Below are positions 8,801 to 15,579 of a DNA stretch of 39,918 nt, piece by piece (the stretch's first letter is position 1; every line of letters begins with the position of its first letter). Under the pieces are notes generated by a model. It was not told where the DNA came from. It searched no databases and was given only the letters and a program-made list of their open reading frames with translations. A program made the translations under genes and the position numbers. Origin of the DNA: Desulfuromonadaceae bacterium (GTDB lineage Bacteria > Desulfobacterota > Desulfuromonadia > Geobacterales > Pseudopelobacteraceae); assembly GCA_028712075.1 (NCBI GenBank), contig JAQTQX010000035.1, positions 1-39,918 of the forward strand, read 5' to 3'.

Positions 8801-11513
8801 CAAGCATCGCACCAGTGGCATCAAACACCTCGGTCAAAACCATATAGCGCCCGCTCTTGGCGGTGGTCGGCAAAATAAAACTCTGGGGCTGGTCAATTGC
8901 CCCATCGGCATCAATGGTTACATTCGCGCTTGTCTCATAGACATTCGCGCCGATCGGATCGGTTACCAGCACGTGCAGCGCCGCAACGATTTCCTCCGCC
9001 TGCCTGTTGCGAAGATTGACGGCAATGCTAACCGTGTCGCCAAGCCCGTATATCGCCTTGTCAGCCTTGGCGGTAAGGTCGAAAGTACCGGGCAGCATCA
9101 TCGACAGAGCGGGGCTGAAGACCAGTATCCCTCCCGGTTCAAGAGTCTCGGTAAAACGGGCGTTGGAGAAGCCAGGATCGCTCAACGCATTTGCCGTAAC
9201 GGTAACGATTCCCGGAGGCACCGAATCAAGCACGTAGGTTCCGTCAGCCGCAGTAACGGTCTGGAGCGGGTCGGTTCCGGTCGTCCGGATCGTGACTCCC
9301 GCAAAGGGAGTAGCGGCACCCACTTTTTGCGCCGTTCCCTGGATGGTTGCGGGAAGTTCTGTGACGTCAAGCGGGAGTTTTCCGACGTTGCCCACGGTAC
9401 CGACAGTTATCACCGTGGTCATGGTGCGCGCCGTGTAGCCATCCAGGGCAAGGCTAGTCCGCTGGGGACCCGGCGGGAGGGTGTTGAGAATAAATGTTCC
9501 GTTGTTGTCCGTCGTAGCTGAAATGGCAGAGTCGCTTATCAGGATTAATGTCACTCCTGCCAGCGGCAGGCTGGTGGCGGCATCGATCACGCTGCCGGTA
9601 AGGCTTCCAGTTGTTACCTTTTTTGATAAAGTGATATCCATGGTCTGAAGCCACGCAGATGAGCCCATAGTAAATGACTTGCCAACGTAACCATCAGCAC
9701 TGAATTTGATCGTGAACTGCTCATGAGAAGGGATATCGGCAATGGCGTAGGTACCGGATGCATCTGCCCGTCCGGTGAAATCTTTTCCCTGAAAGGTCAC
9801 TTCAGCTCCCGGTATCGGAGCGCTGGTTGAGGCATCGGTTATTTTGCCGGTCAGGGTCATCTCGGTGGACATTTCCAGGCGAATTGTTCCCAGATCAGTA
9901 ACACCGCCGGGAGTTATCACAACGCGGAAGGTTTGGAAGCCAAGCATACCGACGATTACCTGATAGGTGCCGGGGGTAAGATTGGGAATGGTGAAGTAGC
10001 CGCCGCCTTCGGGTTCAACAGGAACCTCGGCTAATCCCGGCACAATTACCCGTACCCCTTTTTCTTCCGGCAGATGACCGATGGGCACGCCCCAGTAGCT
10101 GTCAACGACCCGGCCAACCAGGATTCCGGTGGTGGCTTGCGACGCCGTGGTGCTCATCCGGGGGGAGAAGGTGAGTGTTGTTCTGGCGTAGACGCTGCCG
10201 GTTGCGGTGACGGTCTGGAAGCCGGTTTTTGCGGCGCTGATGGTCACGGTGCCGGGGGTGACGTAGCTGAAGGAGTACGTGCCGTCGGTTCCGGTGGTGG
10301 CGTTGCCGCTCCAGGCGCCGGTGATGGTTATGGCGACGCCGGTCAGGGGTTTGCCGGTGGAGTCGGTGATTGTTCCGGCGATGGTGCCGGTGGTGGCGGC
10401 GGAGGTCATCGGTATGATGCCGAGGCTGGCAGTCGTATCAACCACAACGGTGGCAGTTGCATTGGTTGCGGCGTAGCCGGTCAGGGAGAAGTTGACCTTC
10501 TGGCTGCCTGCAGGGATGTCGGACAGGGTGAAGCTGCCGGATGAATCAGTGCTGCCGTTGATCAGGTTGCTGCTGTCAAGAACGACGGCGACTCCGGCCA
10601 CTTTCTGTCCAGTGATTTTGTCGATAACCGTGCCGGTGATCTTGCCTCCCGCAGGCGGGGGCGGTGGCGGAGATGGCTTGTTTTCCGAAAGGTAGAGGGC
10701 TTTCAAGGCCAGTGCGGTTGAGTATGGGTCGTCATTCCATGAGCCGTTGGCGGATTGGGTTGTGGTGAGGTAATTGACGGCGTTTGTCAATGCCGCGTTG
10801 TTTGTGGATACGGCCACGAGGGCTGAATATGCCAAGGCTGTTTCGTAGACACTCCCGAACCCGCCGTCAGCAATCTGTTGAGCGAGGAGGTAGGTTGTGG
10901 CTTTGTTTACGGCGGTGGCGAGGGCGGTCATCTGGGGGAATTGCTGGAGCGTTGCGGAAACGATAGCGGTTATGTAGACGTTGCTATCGTCGCCCTGGGT
11001 GAAGCCCCATACGCCGTCAGGTTTTTGGTTTCCGGTCAGGGATGCGAGGGCGGCGTTGATGGTTGTGAGGTCGGTGTAGTTGGCGGATTTGAGGGTTTGG
11101 AGGGCGTGGGAGGTGTCGAGAGGATTCGTCTCGTATCCAGAGTCACCACCCCAACCACCTTTGGTCATATCCGCAGAAGGGATCAACGTGTTTACATCGG
11201 CAAGACCGAGGGCATGGAGTCTTTGAGCAATATAGTCAACTGAGAGAGGGGACTGCGCCTGCAGCCAGGAAACGCCGCTGGTATATGGTGCTCCGGCGGT
11301 TTGGTTGAGGAGCTTCAGGGTTTCCAGAACGGAAATGGTAGCAGCGGTGGTTTCTGCCTGTGAAGTGCCGGTATCCCATGTGCCATCCGGGTTTTGGGAT
11401 GACGTGAGGTAGCTGAGACCGCTTGTCATCTGGGGGAGTTGGGCGTGAGCTAACGGGGCAAATATGAAAAGGTACAGCGCTGCGCAGATGATTAGTAAAC
11501 TACGTTTGAACAT
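2835..11513 (-). CDS. Giant secreted protein: alpha/alpha toroid, carboxypeptidase-regulatory-like, LamG-like and Fn3-like repeats
   Basis: 2892 aa, start ATG behind GGAGGG. Residues 1-24 are a Sec signal ending AHA. Residues ~28-280 hold squalene-cyclase/prenyltransferase-type toroid repeats with motifs such as QNPDGTW, DGGFG and ANGSWNDDPYST. A proline hinge follows, then about six carboxypeptidase regulatory-like beta domains (~285-810; pattern GxVxDxxTGxPLxGV). After these come CARDB/macroglobulin-like beta domains (~815-1285), two concanavalin/LamG-like domains opening with DDDFDG and DNFDDG (~1290-1470, ~1488-1675), more CARDB-like domains, five Fn3-like repeats (~2250-2780) and a C-terminal beta domain. 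There is no visible sortase, LPXTG or membrane anchor. The long beta-rich exported architecture suggests a surface or extracellular binding protein. No catalytic motif is recognised, and it is unlikely to be a terpene cyclase because it is exported and lacks DXDD. The 5' part is nearly identical to the gene at 18736-20289. Confidence 0.88.
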   Translation of the reverse strand: MFKRSLLIICAALYLFIFAPLAHAQLPQMTSGLSYLTSSQNPDGTWDTGTSQAETTAATISVLETLKLLNQTAGAPYTSGVSWLQAQSPLSVDYIAQRLHALGLADVNTLIPSADMTKGGWGGDSGYETNPLDTSHALQTLKSANYTDLTTINAALASLTGNQKPDGVWGFTQGDDSNVYITAIVSATLQQFPQMTALATAVNKATTYLLAQQIADGGFGSVYETALAYSALVAVSTNNAALTNAVNYLTTTQSANGSWNDDPYSTALALKALYLSENKPSPPPPPPAGGKITGTVIDKITGQKVAGVAVVLDSSNLINGSTDSSGSFTLSDIPAGSQKVNFSLTGYAATNATATVVVDTTASLGIIPMTSAATTGTIAGTITDSTGKPLTGVAITITGAWSGNATTGTDGTYSFSYVTPGTVTISAAKTGFQTVTATGSVYARTTLTFSPRMSTTASQATTGILVGRVVDSYWGVPIGHLPEEKGVRVIVPGLAEVPVEPEGGGYFTIPNLTPGTYQVIVGMLGFQTFRVVITPGGVTDLGTIRLEMSTEMTLTGKITDASTSAPIPGAEVTFQGKDFTGRADASGTYAIADIPSHEQFTIKFSADGYVGKSFTMGSSAWLQTMDITLSKKVTTGSLTGSVIDAATSLPLAGVTLILISDSAISATTDNNGTFILNTLPPGPQRTSLALDGYTARTMTTVITVGTVGNVGKLPLDVTELPATIQGTAQKVGAATPFAGVTIRTTGTDPLQTVTAADGTYVLDSVPPGIVTVTANALSDPGFSNARFTETLEPGGILVFSPALSMMLPGTFDLTAKADKAIYGLGDTVSIAVNLRNRQAEEIVAALHVLVTDPIGANVYETSANVTIDADGAIDQPQSFILPTTAKSGRYMVLTEVFDATGAMLGNSYKYFDVTVSQIAVTPVLPAAFAAGDNTLAFNLVNSGTLAVSAGTFSVTLKDPDGQIVSTATQSFSLVLGENKTIATSLSIPALKFGTYTLSYVQSDETKPGQATDIALPNSLAISALYDDASHRIRGTASLTVTVRNTGRFDLGSASVMAAMPDATYSETKTLTALAVGNSSALLYQFTIPETMTAGQHGTRITISLPSGSTTAQTAQLAIMESSLSLSPLQTTFTAGETINPLIANSGGVDTPVHYRLSLYDAKAALIVEATGTETATAGASLSLALAIPAGAVDGSYNLVATYKDTKTGKEATVPNGITINGVKGTLQVQTDKQNYLLTENISGTSSTTSSGTPLTGGNLHLKVTTGPGAQKTKTWTTQADFQNGVRNGVDTYGVNDWIIPDDDFDGAAIDPNKWGIGGTVSIQAGRLFLDTTQAPVTSIVTSKWLLESDFDIQVDFTSNNSTSWTGAGINVSFSNSAAGIGNNTAAGYASQFTIDGVQQSNVTNGVSSNSGKFRITRAGNVVVVYYWGGSSWIEFNRGTSSALTSPCSVSMGIYRDTNLPGATAAFDNFKVNSGRIVTKNETVDSVRLLPLNDNFDDGMLNEDRWTVTSGSKPTEDSGLIHLTSTSASPSNYLTYRAPLSGDFNAVSVFKNYGATPTKSPQGRYIMDVSAENSSIYINRQSHDLSRAGGEFVVSLSQINGAYLMSGDLPYASDSGQFRLRREGNTAFSDYWNGSQWNTQHSRSGFPTSPGGISLYTLSQDNIPMIKVDLDRFYTNKGTYTGNGTITLKFDSGAPGSQWGKLLHSSTQPVGTSIKFRTRTAEAEAGLANSTWSDYLTASGSAVTSPAARWIEIESTLATSDTNVTPLLHDVSVTYESDPGEILWQTDVPATLTQSVANQLNHTIGTLGMTGKFYLEGTLTSSTGQTVASAVYPFYVEQGNIQMTLTPDKKIYRPGEAVTITGEAKNLSSIAATGLTSRVQGTGVATPSSEAFDLSANSAHPFSLTTTAGNDGIYQLTGSVTQNSISLADIADQYEVASPVLTATLSAPDTVANVPFTVSITLTNNGKVDATATVHIVDDSGNVIGDQAVTVPVGESRILQYTRQISGATTYTATMSGDLNLTLTKTVDYTVLAADSSVNGTIVTDKASYNPNEQVTLTATVSAASTRENLSTLIIVTNSQGQAVHSATAAIPALVQSQIVTNKNYWNSGTYPAGTYLITLQILDPSGSVVVKKTCNLMINSPTTPAALLKGTITLDKQSILTGEPVSVSYRVTNTGNVDLVNVPLSIKTVNMAEQTVYNTISDQATLAMGATATNSGNIDTTNYSAKDYLVVLRATINGVEETLAGSYFRVEGAPSAPVLISPANCSDVDTLTPVLMLSNAADPNDDKLSYEFEIFSDIGLTNLVISVTIPETTGATSWSVPAPLTENQSYFWRVRAYDGRLYSLWMPQASFRVNTVNDPPTAPTVSSPAEGTSVALMFPVLTATNATDPDSTDLTYNFAVALDPEFTRIVASTIGVAGGQGTTSWTVPVNLQENGWYYWRSQADDWLTEGPWSTTARFLVNTANNAPTAPVVISPVNGTTVTALATDVTVTNSTDPDSTSLLYYIEVDTAPTFDSTGIIRSGAVTEGQATTLWHLSGLADNTPYYLRVKSSDGSADSPWSAVSEFVVNTVNDPPATPILANPSNGAGVSLFTPTLSVHNSTDLDKDILTYEFEIYTDAALTNLVSQSGSVAETASVTGWTVPVALAENQTYFWRARANDGSLYSSWIPTASFMVNTANDAPGAPQLSAPAEGTTLSTLTPALEVVNALDPDSAGLTYDFEVYSNNLLITSISGISEGISAKTAATLGSALADNTLYSWRARAFDGDRYGQWMNMATFTTHIMQSTIKAEIEFDPETLNRKSEGKWVKVEIELPHGYKAADIDISSIRLEGTVPAQASPVSISHGEDADELTVKFRRDSVIAVLPQGEHVPVHVTGKVGSVMFEGVDIIRVIK
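3180..4770 (-). repeat. Five Fn3-like coding repeats, period ~315-320 bp
   Basis: Within the giant gene, five consecutive units each open with a P-x-A-P-x-(I/V/L)-x-x-P-x-x-G-x-x type segment, include a DPD(S/D)..LxYxFE strand and end with YFWRxRAxDG followed by a W and F-x-V-N-T-(V/A)-N-(D/N). Unit starts are near 4760, 4440, 4125, 3810 and 3480. Such repeats are typical of stalks in extracellular proteins. Confidence 0.8.
10005..11090 (-). repeat. Near-identical block shared with 18751-19860 (copy 1)
   Basis: This part of the giant gene encodes the second half of the toroid, the proline hinge and the first three regulatory-like domains. It matches the block in the shorter paralogue almost base for base. 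The downstream boundary is abrupt at GCCTTCGGG (10005). Outside the block the two genes are clearly diverged (upstream) or unrelated (downstream). Confidence 0.85.
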
Positions 11514-11535
11514 ATGCCCTCCAAGGTATAATTCA

Positions 11536-11564
11536 AAAATATGAAAAAGACGTCTTATTGTTAA
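11536..11564 (-). promoter_or_regulatory. Candidate promoter for the giant secreted-protein gene
   Basis: On the minus strand TTAACA (11564-11559) and TATTTT (11541-11536) are 17 bases apart, in the 94-base gap between the ABC-3C ATPase stop and the giant gene start. No terminator is visible in the gap, so readthrough from upstream is also possible. Confidence 0.4.
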
Positions 11565-11607
11565 GAGTCGTATATCTGGCGACTATCTCCAGTACACGGC
11601 ATAGAGC

Positions 11608-13557
11608 TTATGGCATATTTGGCCAATCTTCCGGGATTAAGGCTGGTGGTTTTGTCCACGGTTTTTCTACTAAAGCTTGCTGAAACCACCCGTCGCGCAA
11701 GTTTGCATGCTCGGTAACAATGATCTGGAATCCTGGACAAAGCTCAGTCACAAAGCGATAAAGCATCGAAAACAGCTTGTGAACGCGTTGTACATCTGAG
11801 TCAGCTTCTGTTCGTTCAAATGAACCGTCTGCTTCTTTATAAACTGTTTCTGAGGGGAAATAGACTTGCGTGGGCTGATCCAGAAAAAGGAATTGAGGTA
11901 CGGGCCGCCCATTTGCGGCGGCAAACTGGTGGAGGGATAAAAGTGCTCCGAGATGATAGGCGAGATGATTGGCTCCGCCACCAGTCCGATGCATCGGAAT
12001 CGGTCTATCTGGACGATCCACAACAACGGTAAGATTGCCAAGGTCGAGACGGAAGTTGTACTCGGAAAACTCGGCCCGCAATTCCTTCGCATATCCACCA
12101 ATATTGCTGGAGATAATGTTTAAAATTGAGGCCAAACGCTCCTTGCTGTCATCCGCGCCTGATTGTCTTTCAAGATCTTCTATGCGGCGTTGCAGCGCTC
12201 TCATTCTTTTTTCCGTTTCTGCAACATCAGCTTCCGGGCTATAGGTTTCAAGAAAATAGCTGATTCTGCCAACCACCTTCGAAGCTGCATTATTAGTATT
12301 GCCGAGTTGGGCTATTGCCTCATTGGCGGCAATAGCTGATGCAAGTTCCTGTTCTTTATCTCCCAACAAACGATTGACCTCAACGCTCAGCTTGTTAAGT
12401 TCGGATATATAGAACTGCAGTTGAGGGCGTTCGCCCGTCACGTTTTCCATTTCGGAATTCAGAGAATGTAGTTCTGCCAAAAGTGCTTCTGCTATGGGTG
12501 AGTCCATCCCCAGGTTTTCTTCGGCAAACGGCCATTGCCATTCTCCCGTTTTAGCATTACGAGGCAGTGCGTTGATTGATGCGAGTCTGTCTTTTTGTTC
12601 TCCGGCTTCACGGCTAAAACCGTTTTCCTTTTCAGTAAAGAGTTTCGCAGCATCCATCCGCTGCTTGAGCGACTTGCGCTCGGCTCGTAGAGCGAAGAGT
12701 TCGTCTTCGAGCGCTGATATTCTGCCGGAATCCTCGTCTGGTATGGTTGTCGGTTTCCACTTAACCGCTTCTTTAAGTAGATCAAGTATTTCTTCCGTAG
12801 TTGTCAGGGCGCCGTCTTGTTTCAGGATTCCCAACTGCCGGGCTTCAGAAAGCAAGCCAACGCCATTGGTGTTCAGTTGACGGCGGGATTGCATGGCCTC
12901 TGAAATTATCTTCTCCAGAAGTTTAAGCTCTCTGCGGGCTTCCCGTAATTTTGACTCAATTTCAAGACGATCATTGGGTGCGACACCCAACAATATCGGG
13001 AGAGTGTCTTTGATTGCTTGCGGCATAAATGGTTCATTCTGCCGATAGAACAACTGATCTTTATTGGAGATGATGCCTATTTTCTGGAACAGATAAAAAT
13101 ATGTATGACTGATGTTGGCACTGTAACTGGGTCTACTTTGATGAAGTGGTACGTCGGTTAGATTTTCCGGGATTCCAAGGAGATTGCTGAGAAGCGAGAC
13201 AACATAATCGTCATCAGAATGTGTTTTGAGTTCAGAAAATTCCGGTACGACCAGATCAGCTCCCCGCCTGACCATGACGCTTGAGCAACTGGAATGGCCT
13301 GGACCGGGGGCAGGCTTGACAATAAGTACTTGCTCACCGGTAAATTGATAAATAACGCCATACCAGGACACTTTGTCCCGAATGACACCTTCCGGAACAT
13401 TGAAAGTGCTTCGCCCCATGCAATATTCCACTATCTCTGAAAGGGCGGACTTTCCGGTTGATGAACGTCCTGTGATAATATTAAGCCCTTCGGGTCTAAA
13501 TGGGAGAACTCGCATGCTACCGTTATGGCTATAAAGTATTATTGACAGGATTTTCAT
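11608..13557 (-). CDS. ABC-3C system ATPase (DUF3732, SMC/Rad50-like)
   Basis: 649 aa. The Walker A motif is GRSSTGKS (residues 30-37), near the N-terminus as in SMC/RecN-type ATPases. A long charged segment with coiled-coil character (~205-470) contains conserved-looking Leu/Glu/Lys heptads. The second half has a GGGANHLAYHLGAL signature-like stretch, then Walker B FLFLDQPTQVYFP (D560) and a TEHAN H-loop (H617). The D-Q in place of D-E at Walker B fits my knowledge of the DUF3732 family. These ATPases are the third gene of ABC three-component conflict systems, proposed to sense invading nucleic acid and license an effector. ATG 13557 overlaps the previous stop (ATGA), so the three genes are translationally coupled. 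Confidence 0.88.
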   Translation of the reverse strand: MKILSIILYSHNGSMRVLPFRPEGLNIITGRSSTGKSALSEIVEYCMGRSTFNVPEGVIRDKVSWYGVIYQFTGEQVLIVKPAPGPGHSSCSSVMVRRGADLVVPEFSELKTHSDDDYVVSLLSNLLGIPENLTDVPLHQSRPSYSANISHTYFYLFQKIGIISNKDQLFYRQNEPFMPQAIKDTLPILLGVAPNDRLEIESKLREARRELKLLEKIISEAMQSRRQLNTNGVGLLSEARQLGILKQDGALTTTEEILDLLKEAVKWKPTTIPDEDSGRISALEDELFALRAERKSLKQRMDAAKLFTEKENGFSREAGEQKDRLASINALPRNAKTGEWQWPFAEENLGMDSPIAEALLAELHSLNSEMENVTGERPQLQFYISELNKLSVEVNRLLGDKEQELASAIAANEAIAQLGNTNNAASKVVGRISYFLETYSPEADVAETEKRMRALQRRIEDLERQSGADDSKERLASILNIISSNIGGYAKELRAEFSEYNFRLDLGNLTVVVDRPDRPIPMHRTGGGANHLAYHLGALLSLHQFAAANGRPVPQFLFLDQPTQVYFPSETVYKEADGSFERTEADSDVQRVHKLFSMLYRFVTELCPGFQIIVTEHANLRDGWFQQALVEKPWTKPPALIPEDWPNMP

Positions 13558-14042
13558 GGACGAACTCCAAAAGTAGCATAAATTGTAACGCGGTCACCTA
13601 TTGCGGCGAATTTCTTGCCGAGGATGTGAGCGGCCTGTTGGCAAGCTTGTGTTTCATCTGTTCCGGCGAGTTGTTTTCGAATACAGCCGCGAGTTGTCGC
13701 TATCCTTCCATCTCCGCTGACACTTATTGCCCCTTGTTGCATGAGCAACCCGTAAGCCTCGAAAGTGTAGGGGAGCAGGCTCTTGGTTCGCTCTGGCAAA
13801 CCAACAAGAATTTCAGGATTCTCGTCTACAATCTTGGTAAGGTAGCTTCGATTTCCTCGTATAATCGACTCCCGACTTACTTTGTGGAGGCTGAGGGGCA
13901 ATACAAGCAGCGAAAGAGAAAATGGCATTCCATTCTGCTGAACAGTCTCAAAACTGACCAAGCTGCGAAGCAGAACTACTCCGCAGAATGCCGGATTAAA
14001 GAGATTTCTGATTTCTCGCGGTCTCTTCGCCCATGCTTTCAT
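13554..14042 (-). CDS. ABC-3C system middle component
   Basis: 162 aa. I start it at ATG 14042 (MKAWAKRPREIRNLFNPAF), which overlaps the stop of the upstream gene as ATGA; a frame open to 14105 would overlap by 67 bases without reason. The protein is small and soluble with no catalytic motif that I can see. A hydrophobic stretch NPAFCGVVLLRSL near residue 15 followed by helical and basic segments matches the winged-helix-like middle component (MC) found between the effector and ATPase genes of ABC-3C systems. The stop overlaps the ATPase start by four bases. Assignment rests mainly on gene order, overlap and size. Confidence 0.72.
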   Translation of the reverse strand: MKAWAKRPREIRNLFNPAFCGVVLLRSLVSFETVQQNGMPFSLSLLVLPLSLHKVSRESIIRGNRSYLTKIVDENPEILVGLPERTKSLLPYTFEAYGLLMQQGAISVSGDGRIATTRGCIRKQLAGTDETQACQQAAHILGKKFAAIGDRVTIYATFGVRP

Positions 14043-15241
14043 AAATGCCTCGCTGCAACGATCTCTTGAAGTCTTTGTACGAACTGTGGATGCCAGTAAA
14101 CACATGGAGATGGTGATTCGTTAGCCAGCATATGGTAGCTGCCGATCATGACGTAGGCTTCTGAAACATCTCTTCTGATTCGGAAGCGAGGACTATCGTT
14201 TGACTCCACCCAGTTAAGAAGATTGCGGCCAGTTGAGATCAGGATTTCTTCAGAACTGCTTTCGTCAAGATTTTCGCAAATGATCGAGCGATACCGATCC
14301 CATTCATCCACGAGCCGGTCATCATACAACTCCGCCTCACCGTTCACCGTTAAGTGTTCCCTGGCCCAGCACGCTCTTTGTTCAAAAGCCCGGTAATAAT
14401 CGAGGATTGCTCGCCGAATCCGATCCGTTTTTAGCCCGAGTGCTCTAAGCTGCAAAACAAACATGCGATCATCTTCTTCAGGATTCACTCCCTCTGGCGG
14501 CTCCTTGCCAAAAAAATCAATCGGCAAGTTGTCTGCTTTAAATTGATCCGCTATGGACGCAAGCATTTCCGAAACTTCACGGCCATATGCAGGCTCGGAA
14601 CGATTACCAGTCATAAGCTCAATGGCAACGTCCACCCACCAGCCTTCAAGGCGTTGGTATACATTGGAGCGAAATTCGGGGCGCACAGTACGCATACGGT
14701 CCATAATGGCAGACGGAATGTTATCAATACGGATCTGGTTGTCGAAAACAGTGATGCGAGACAAGAAGTCATTTTTTTCTTCTTCGTCGAGTGCGTTAAA
14801 CAGATTCTTGGTTTTCAAAATGGTTCTGGAGGTGGTAGTTTCCAAGATGCTATCTGCCGTGGCGGCGATGTCGTCTGGCCTGTTTTTTCCGGGAAGAAAA
14901 TTTTCCAGAAACGAGCCTTCCGCAACGGTTCCTGTAGTAAAAAGGAAAAAAGTGGGAGATCCACCGGATTGTTCTCGTTCTTTATAGCGGACAAGCCAGA
15001 TCCGTACAGATTTCCAAAAATCGGGACAAAGATCCGTCAGGCGGTCACCGCGAGCCTTGTGTTTGAGAGAGGCAAGAATCTTCCCCTCTTCGGGATCGGT
15101 AAAGTCAAGATCGTCATCTCTCTCGATAAAGCAGGCAGCATCTTCCGGTAGCCTGACCATCTGGAGAAGGGCAAAACGGACCTGATAGAGATAGCCTAGC
15201 GCCTGTTCGCCAGCGGAAAAATTATCATTCGTGTTAGCCAT
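14039..15241 (-). CDS. ABC-3C system effector/CTD protein with nuclease-like N-terminus
   Basis: 400 aa. The N-terminus GEQALGYLYQVRFALLQM followed by FIERDDDLDF (residues 38-47) and ILASLKHK (55-62) has the order of a PD-(D/E)xK-like nuclease of the DUF4297/Cap4 type: a GY-YQ helix, an E/D strand, then x-x-K. Here S-L-K replaces the commoner Q-x-K. The rest is a helical region ending in a His- and Trp-containing segment, consistent with the ABC-3C C-terminal domain that links effectors to the ATPase. The start at 15241 is set by AGGTGA. It is the first of three overlapping genes. Nuclease activity is inferred from residues only. Confidence 0.78.
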   Translation of the reverse strand: MANTNDNFSAGEQALGYLYQVRFALLQMVRLPEDAACFIERDDDLDFTDPEEGKILASLKHKARGDRLTDLCPDFWKSVRIWLVRYKEREQSGGSPTFFLFTTGTVAEGSFLENFLPGKNRPDDIAATADSILETTTSRTILKTKNLFNALDEEEKNDFLSRITVFDNQIRIDNIPSAIMDRMRTVRPEFRSNVYQRLEGWWVDVAIELMTGNRSEPAYGREVSEMLASIADQFKADNLPIDFFGKEPPEGVNPEEDDRMFVLQLRALGLKTDRIRRAILDYYRAFEQRACWAREHLTVNGEAELYDDRLVDEWDRYRSIICENLDESSSEEILISTGRNLLNWVESNDSPRFRIRRDVSEAYVMIGSYHMLANESPSPCVYWHPQFVQRLQEIVAARHL

Positions 15242-15300
15242 TTAAAATCACCTGATTTGTACAGTTAAAAGCAGTGTGTTCCTCGATGGTTAATAAAAAG

Positions 15301-15323
15301 TAGCCTGTCCCAATAGCCTGTCC
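15301..15323. repeat. Short direct repeat TAGCCTGTCC x2
   Basis: Two identical 10-base copies (15301-15310 and 15314-15323) are separated by CAA, in the 134-base gap between the ABC-3C operon and the 67-aa gene. The rest of the gap shows no clear terminator. This could be a small deletion scar or a binding site. Confidence 0.5.
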
Positions 15324-15375
15324 GGTTGAACGCCTGTTCCCGTTTCCTGCTCCCAAGTTTCCATCCCAGTCTCTT

Positions 15376-15579
15376 TCAGTTGTTTAAGTACATATAAACA
15401 CACTTAGAAAGTATAACTATCATCAACAGTATCATTGCCATCATCCTAAAGTTCATTAGTAACTTTGGGTTTTTTATCCAAATAAAGGAGTGATTACGAT
15501 CTGTGCAATCACTTTTCCCACAAACCTGACACACGTCACCATGCTTAGAATCACTTCTATTATTTTCATTTTCTAACAT
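15376..15579 (-). CDS. Small membrane protein with Cys motif, candidate immunity protein
   Basis: 67 aa. The start ATG (15579) overlaps the end of the upstream transglutaminase-like gene by seven bases, with GAGGA as ribosome binding site inside that gene. Residues ~16-30 contain C-x2-C-x4-C and H, a zinc-ribbon-like pattern. Residues ~41-64 form one membrane helix (MNFRMMAMILLMIVILSKCV). There is no signal peptide, and the charge pattern suggests a cytoplasmic N-terminus. I do not recognise a family. Because the upstream protein ends in a gene-specific hydrophobic tip, the tight overlap suggests a dedicated partner such as an immunity protein. That role is inference. Confidence 0.6.
   Translation of the reverse strand: MLENENNRSDSKHGDVCQVCGKSDCTDRNHSFIWIKNPKLLMNFRMMAMILLMIVILSKCVYMYLNN

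Noticed and set aside
8424..9521. 365-aa plus-strand open frame opposite the giant secreted-protein gene
   Set aside because: It is a GC-rich antisense shadow with Arg/Gly/Ser-rich composition, no domains and no ribosome binding site, while the minus-strand frame has clear domains.
10074..10544. 156-aa Gly/Ala/Asp-rich plus-strand frame, with a similar one at 18961-19467
   Set aside because: Both are antisense to the duplicated toroid/regulatory-domain block, and the low-complexity composition follows from its repeated codons.
11100..11513. Terpene/hopanoid cyclase activity from the toroid repeats
   Set aside because: The protein has a Sec signal peptide, the toroid is short, and no DXDD or VXDCTA catalytic motif is present.
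13500..14069. 189-aa plus-strand frame across the ABC-3C middle component
   Set aside because: It is antisense to three genes with exact four-base overlaps and known domains, and has no recognisable motif.
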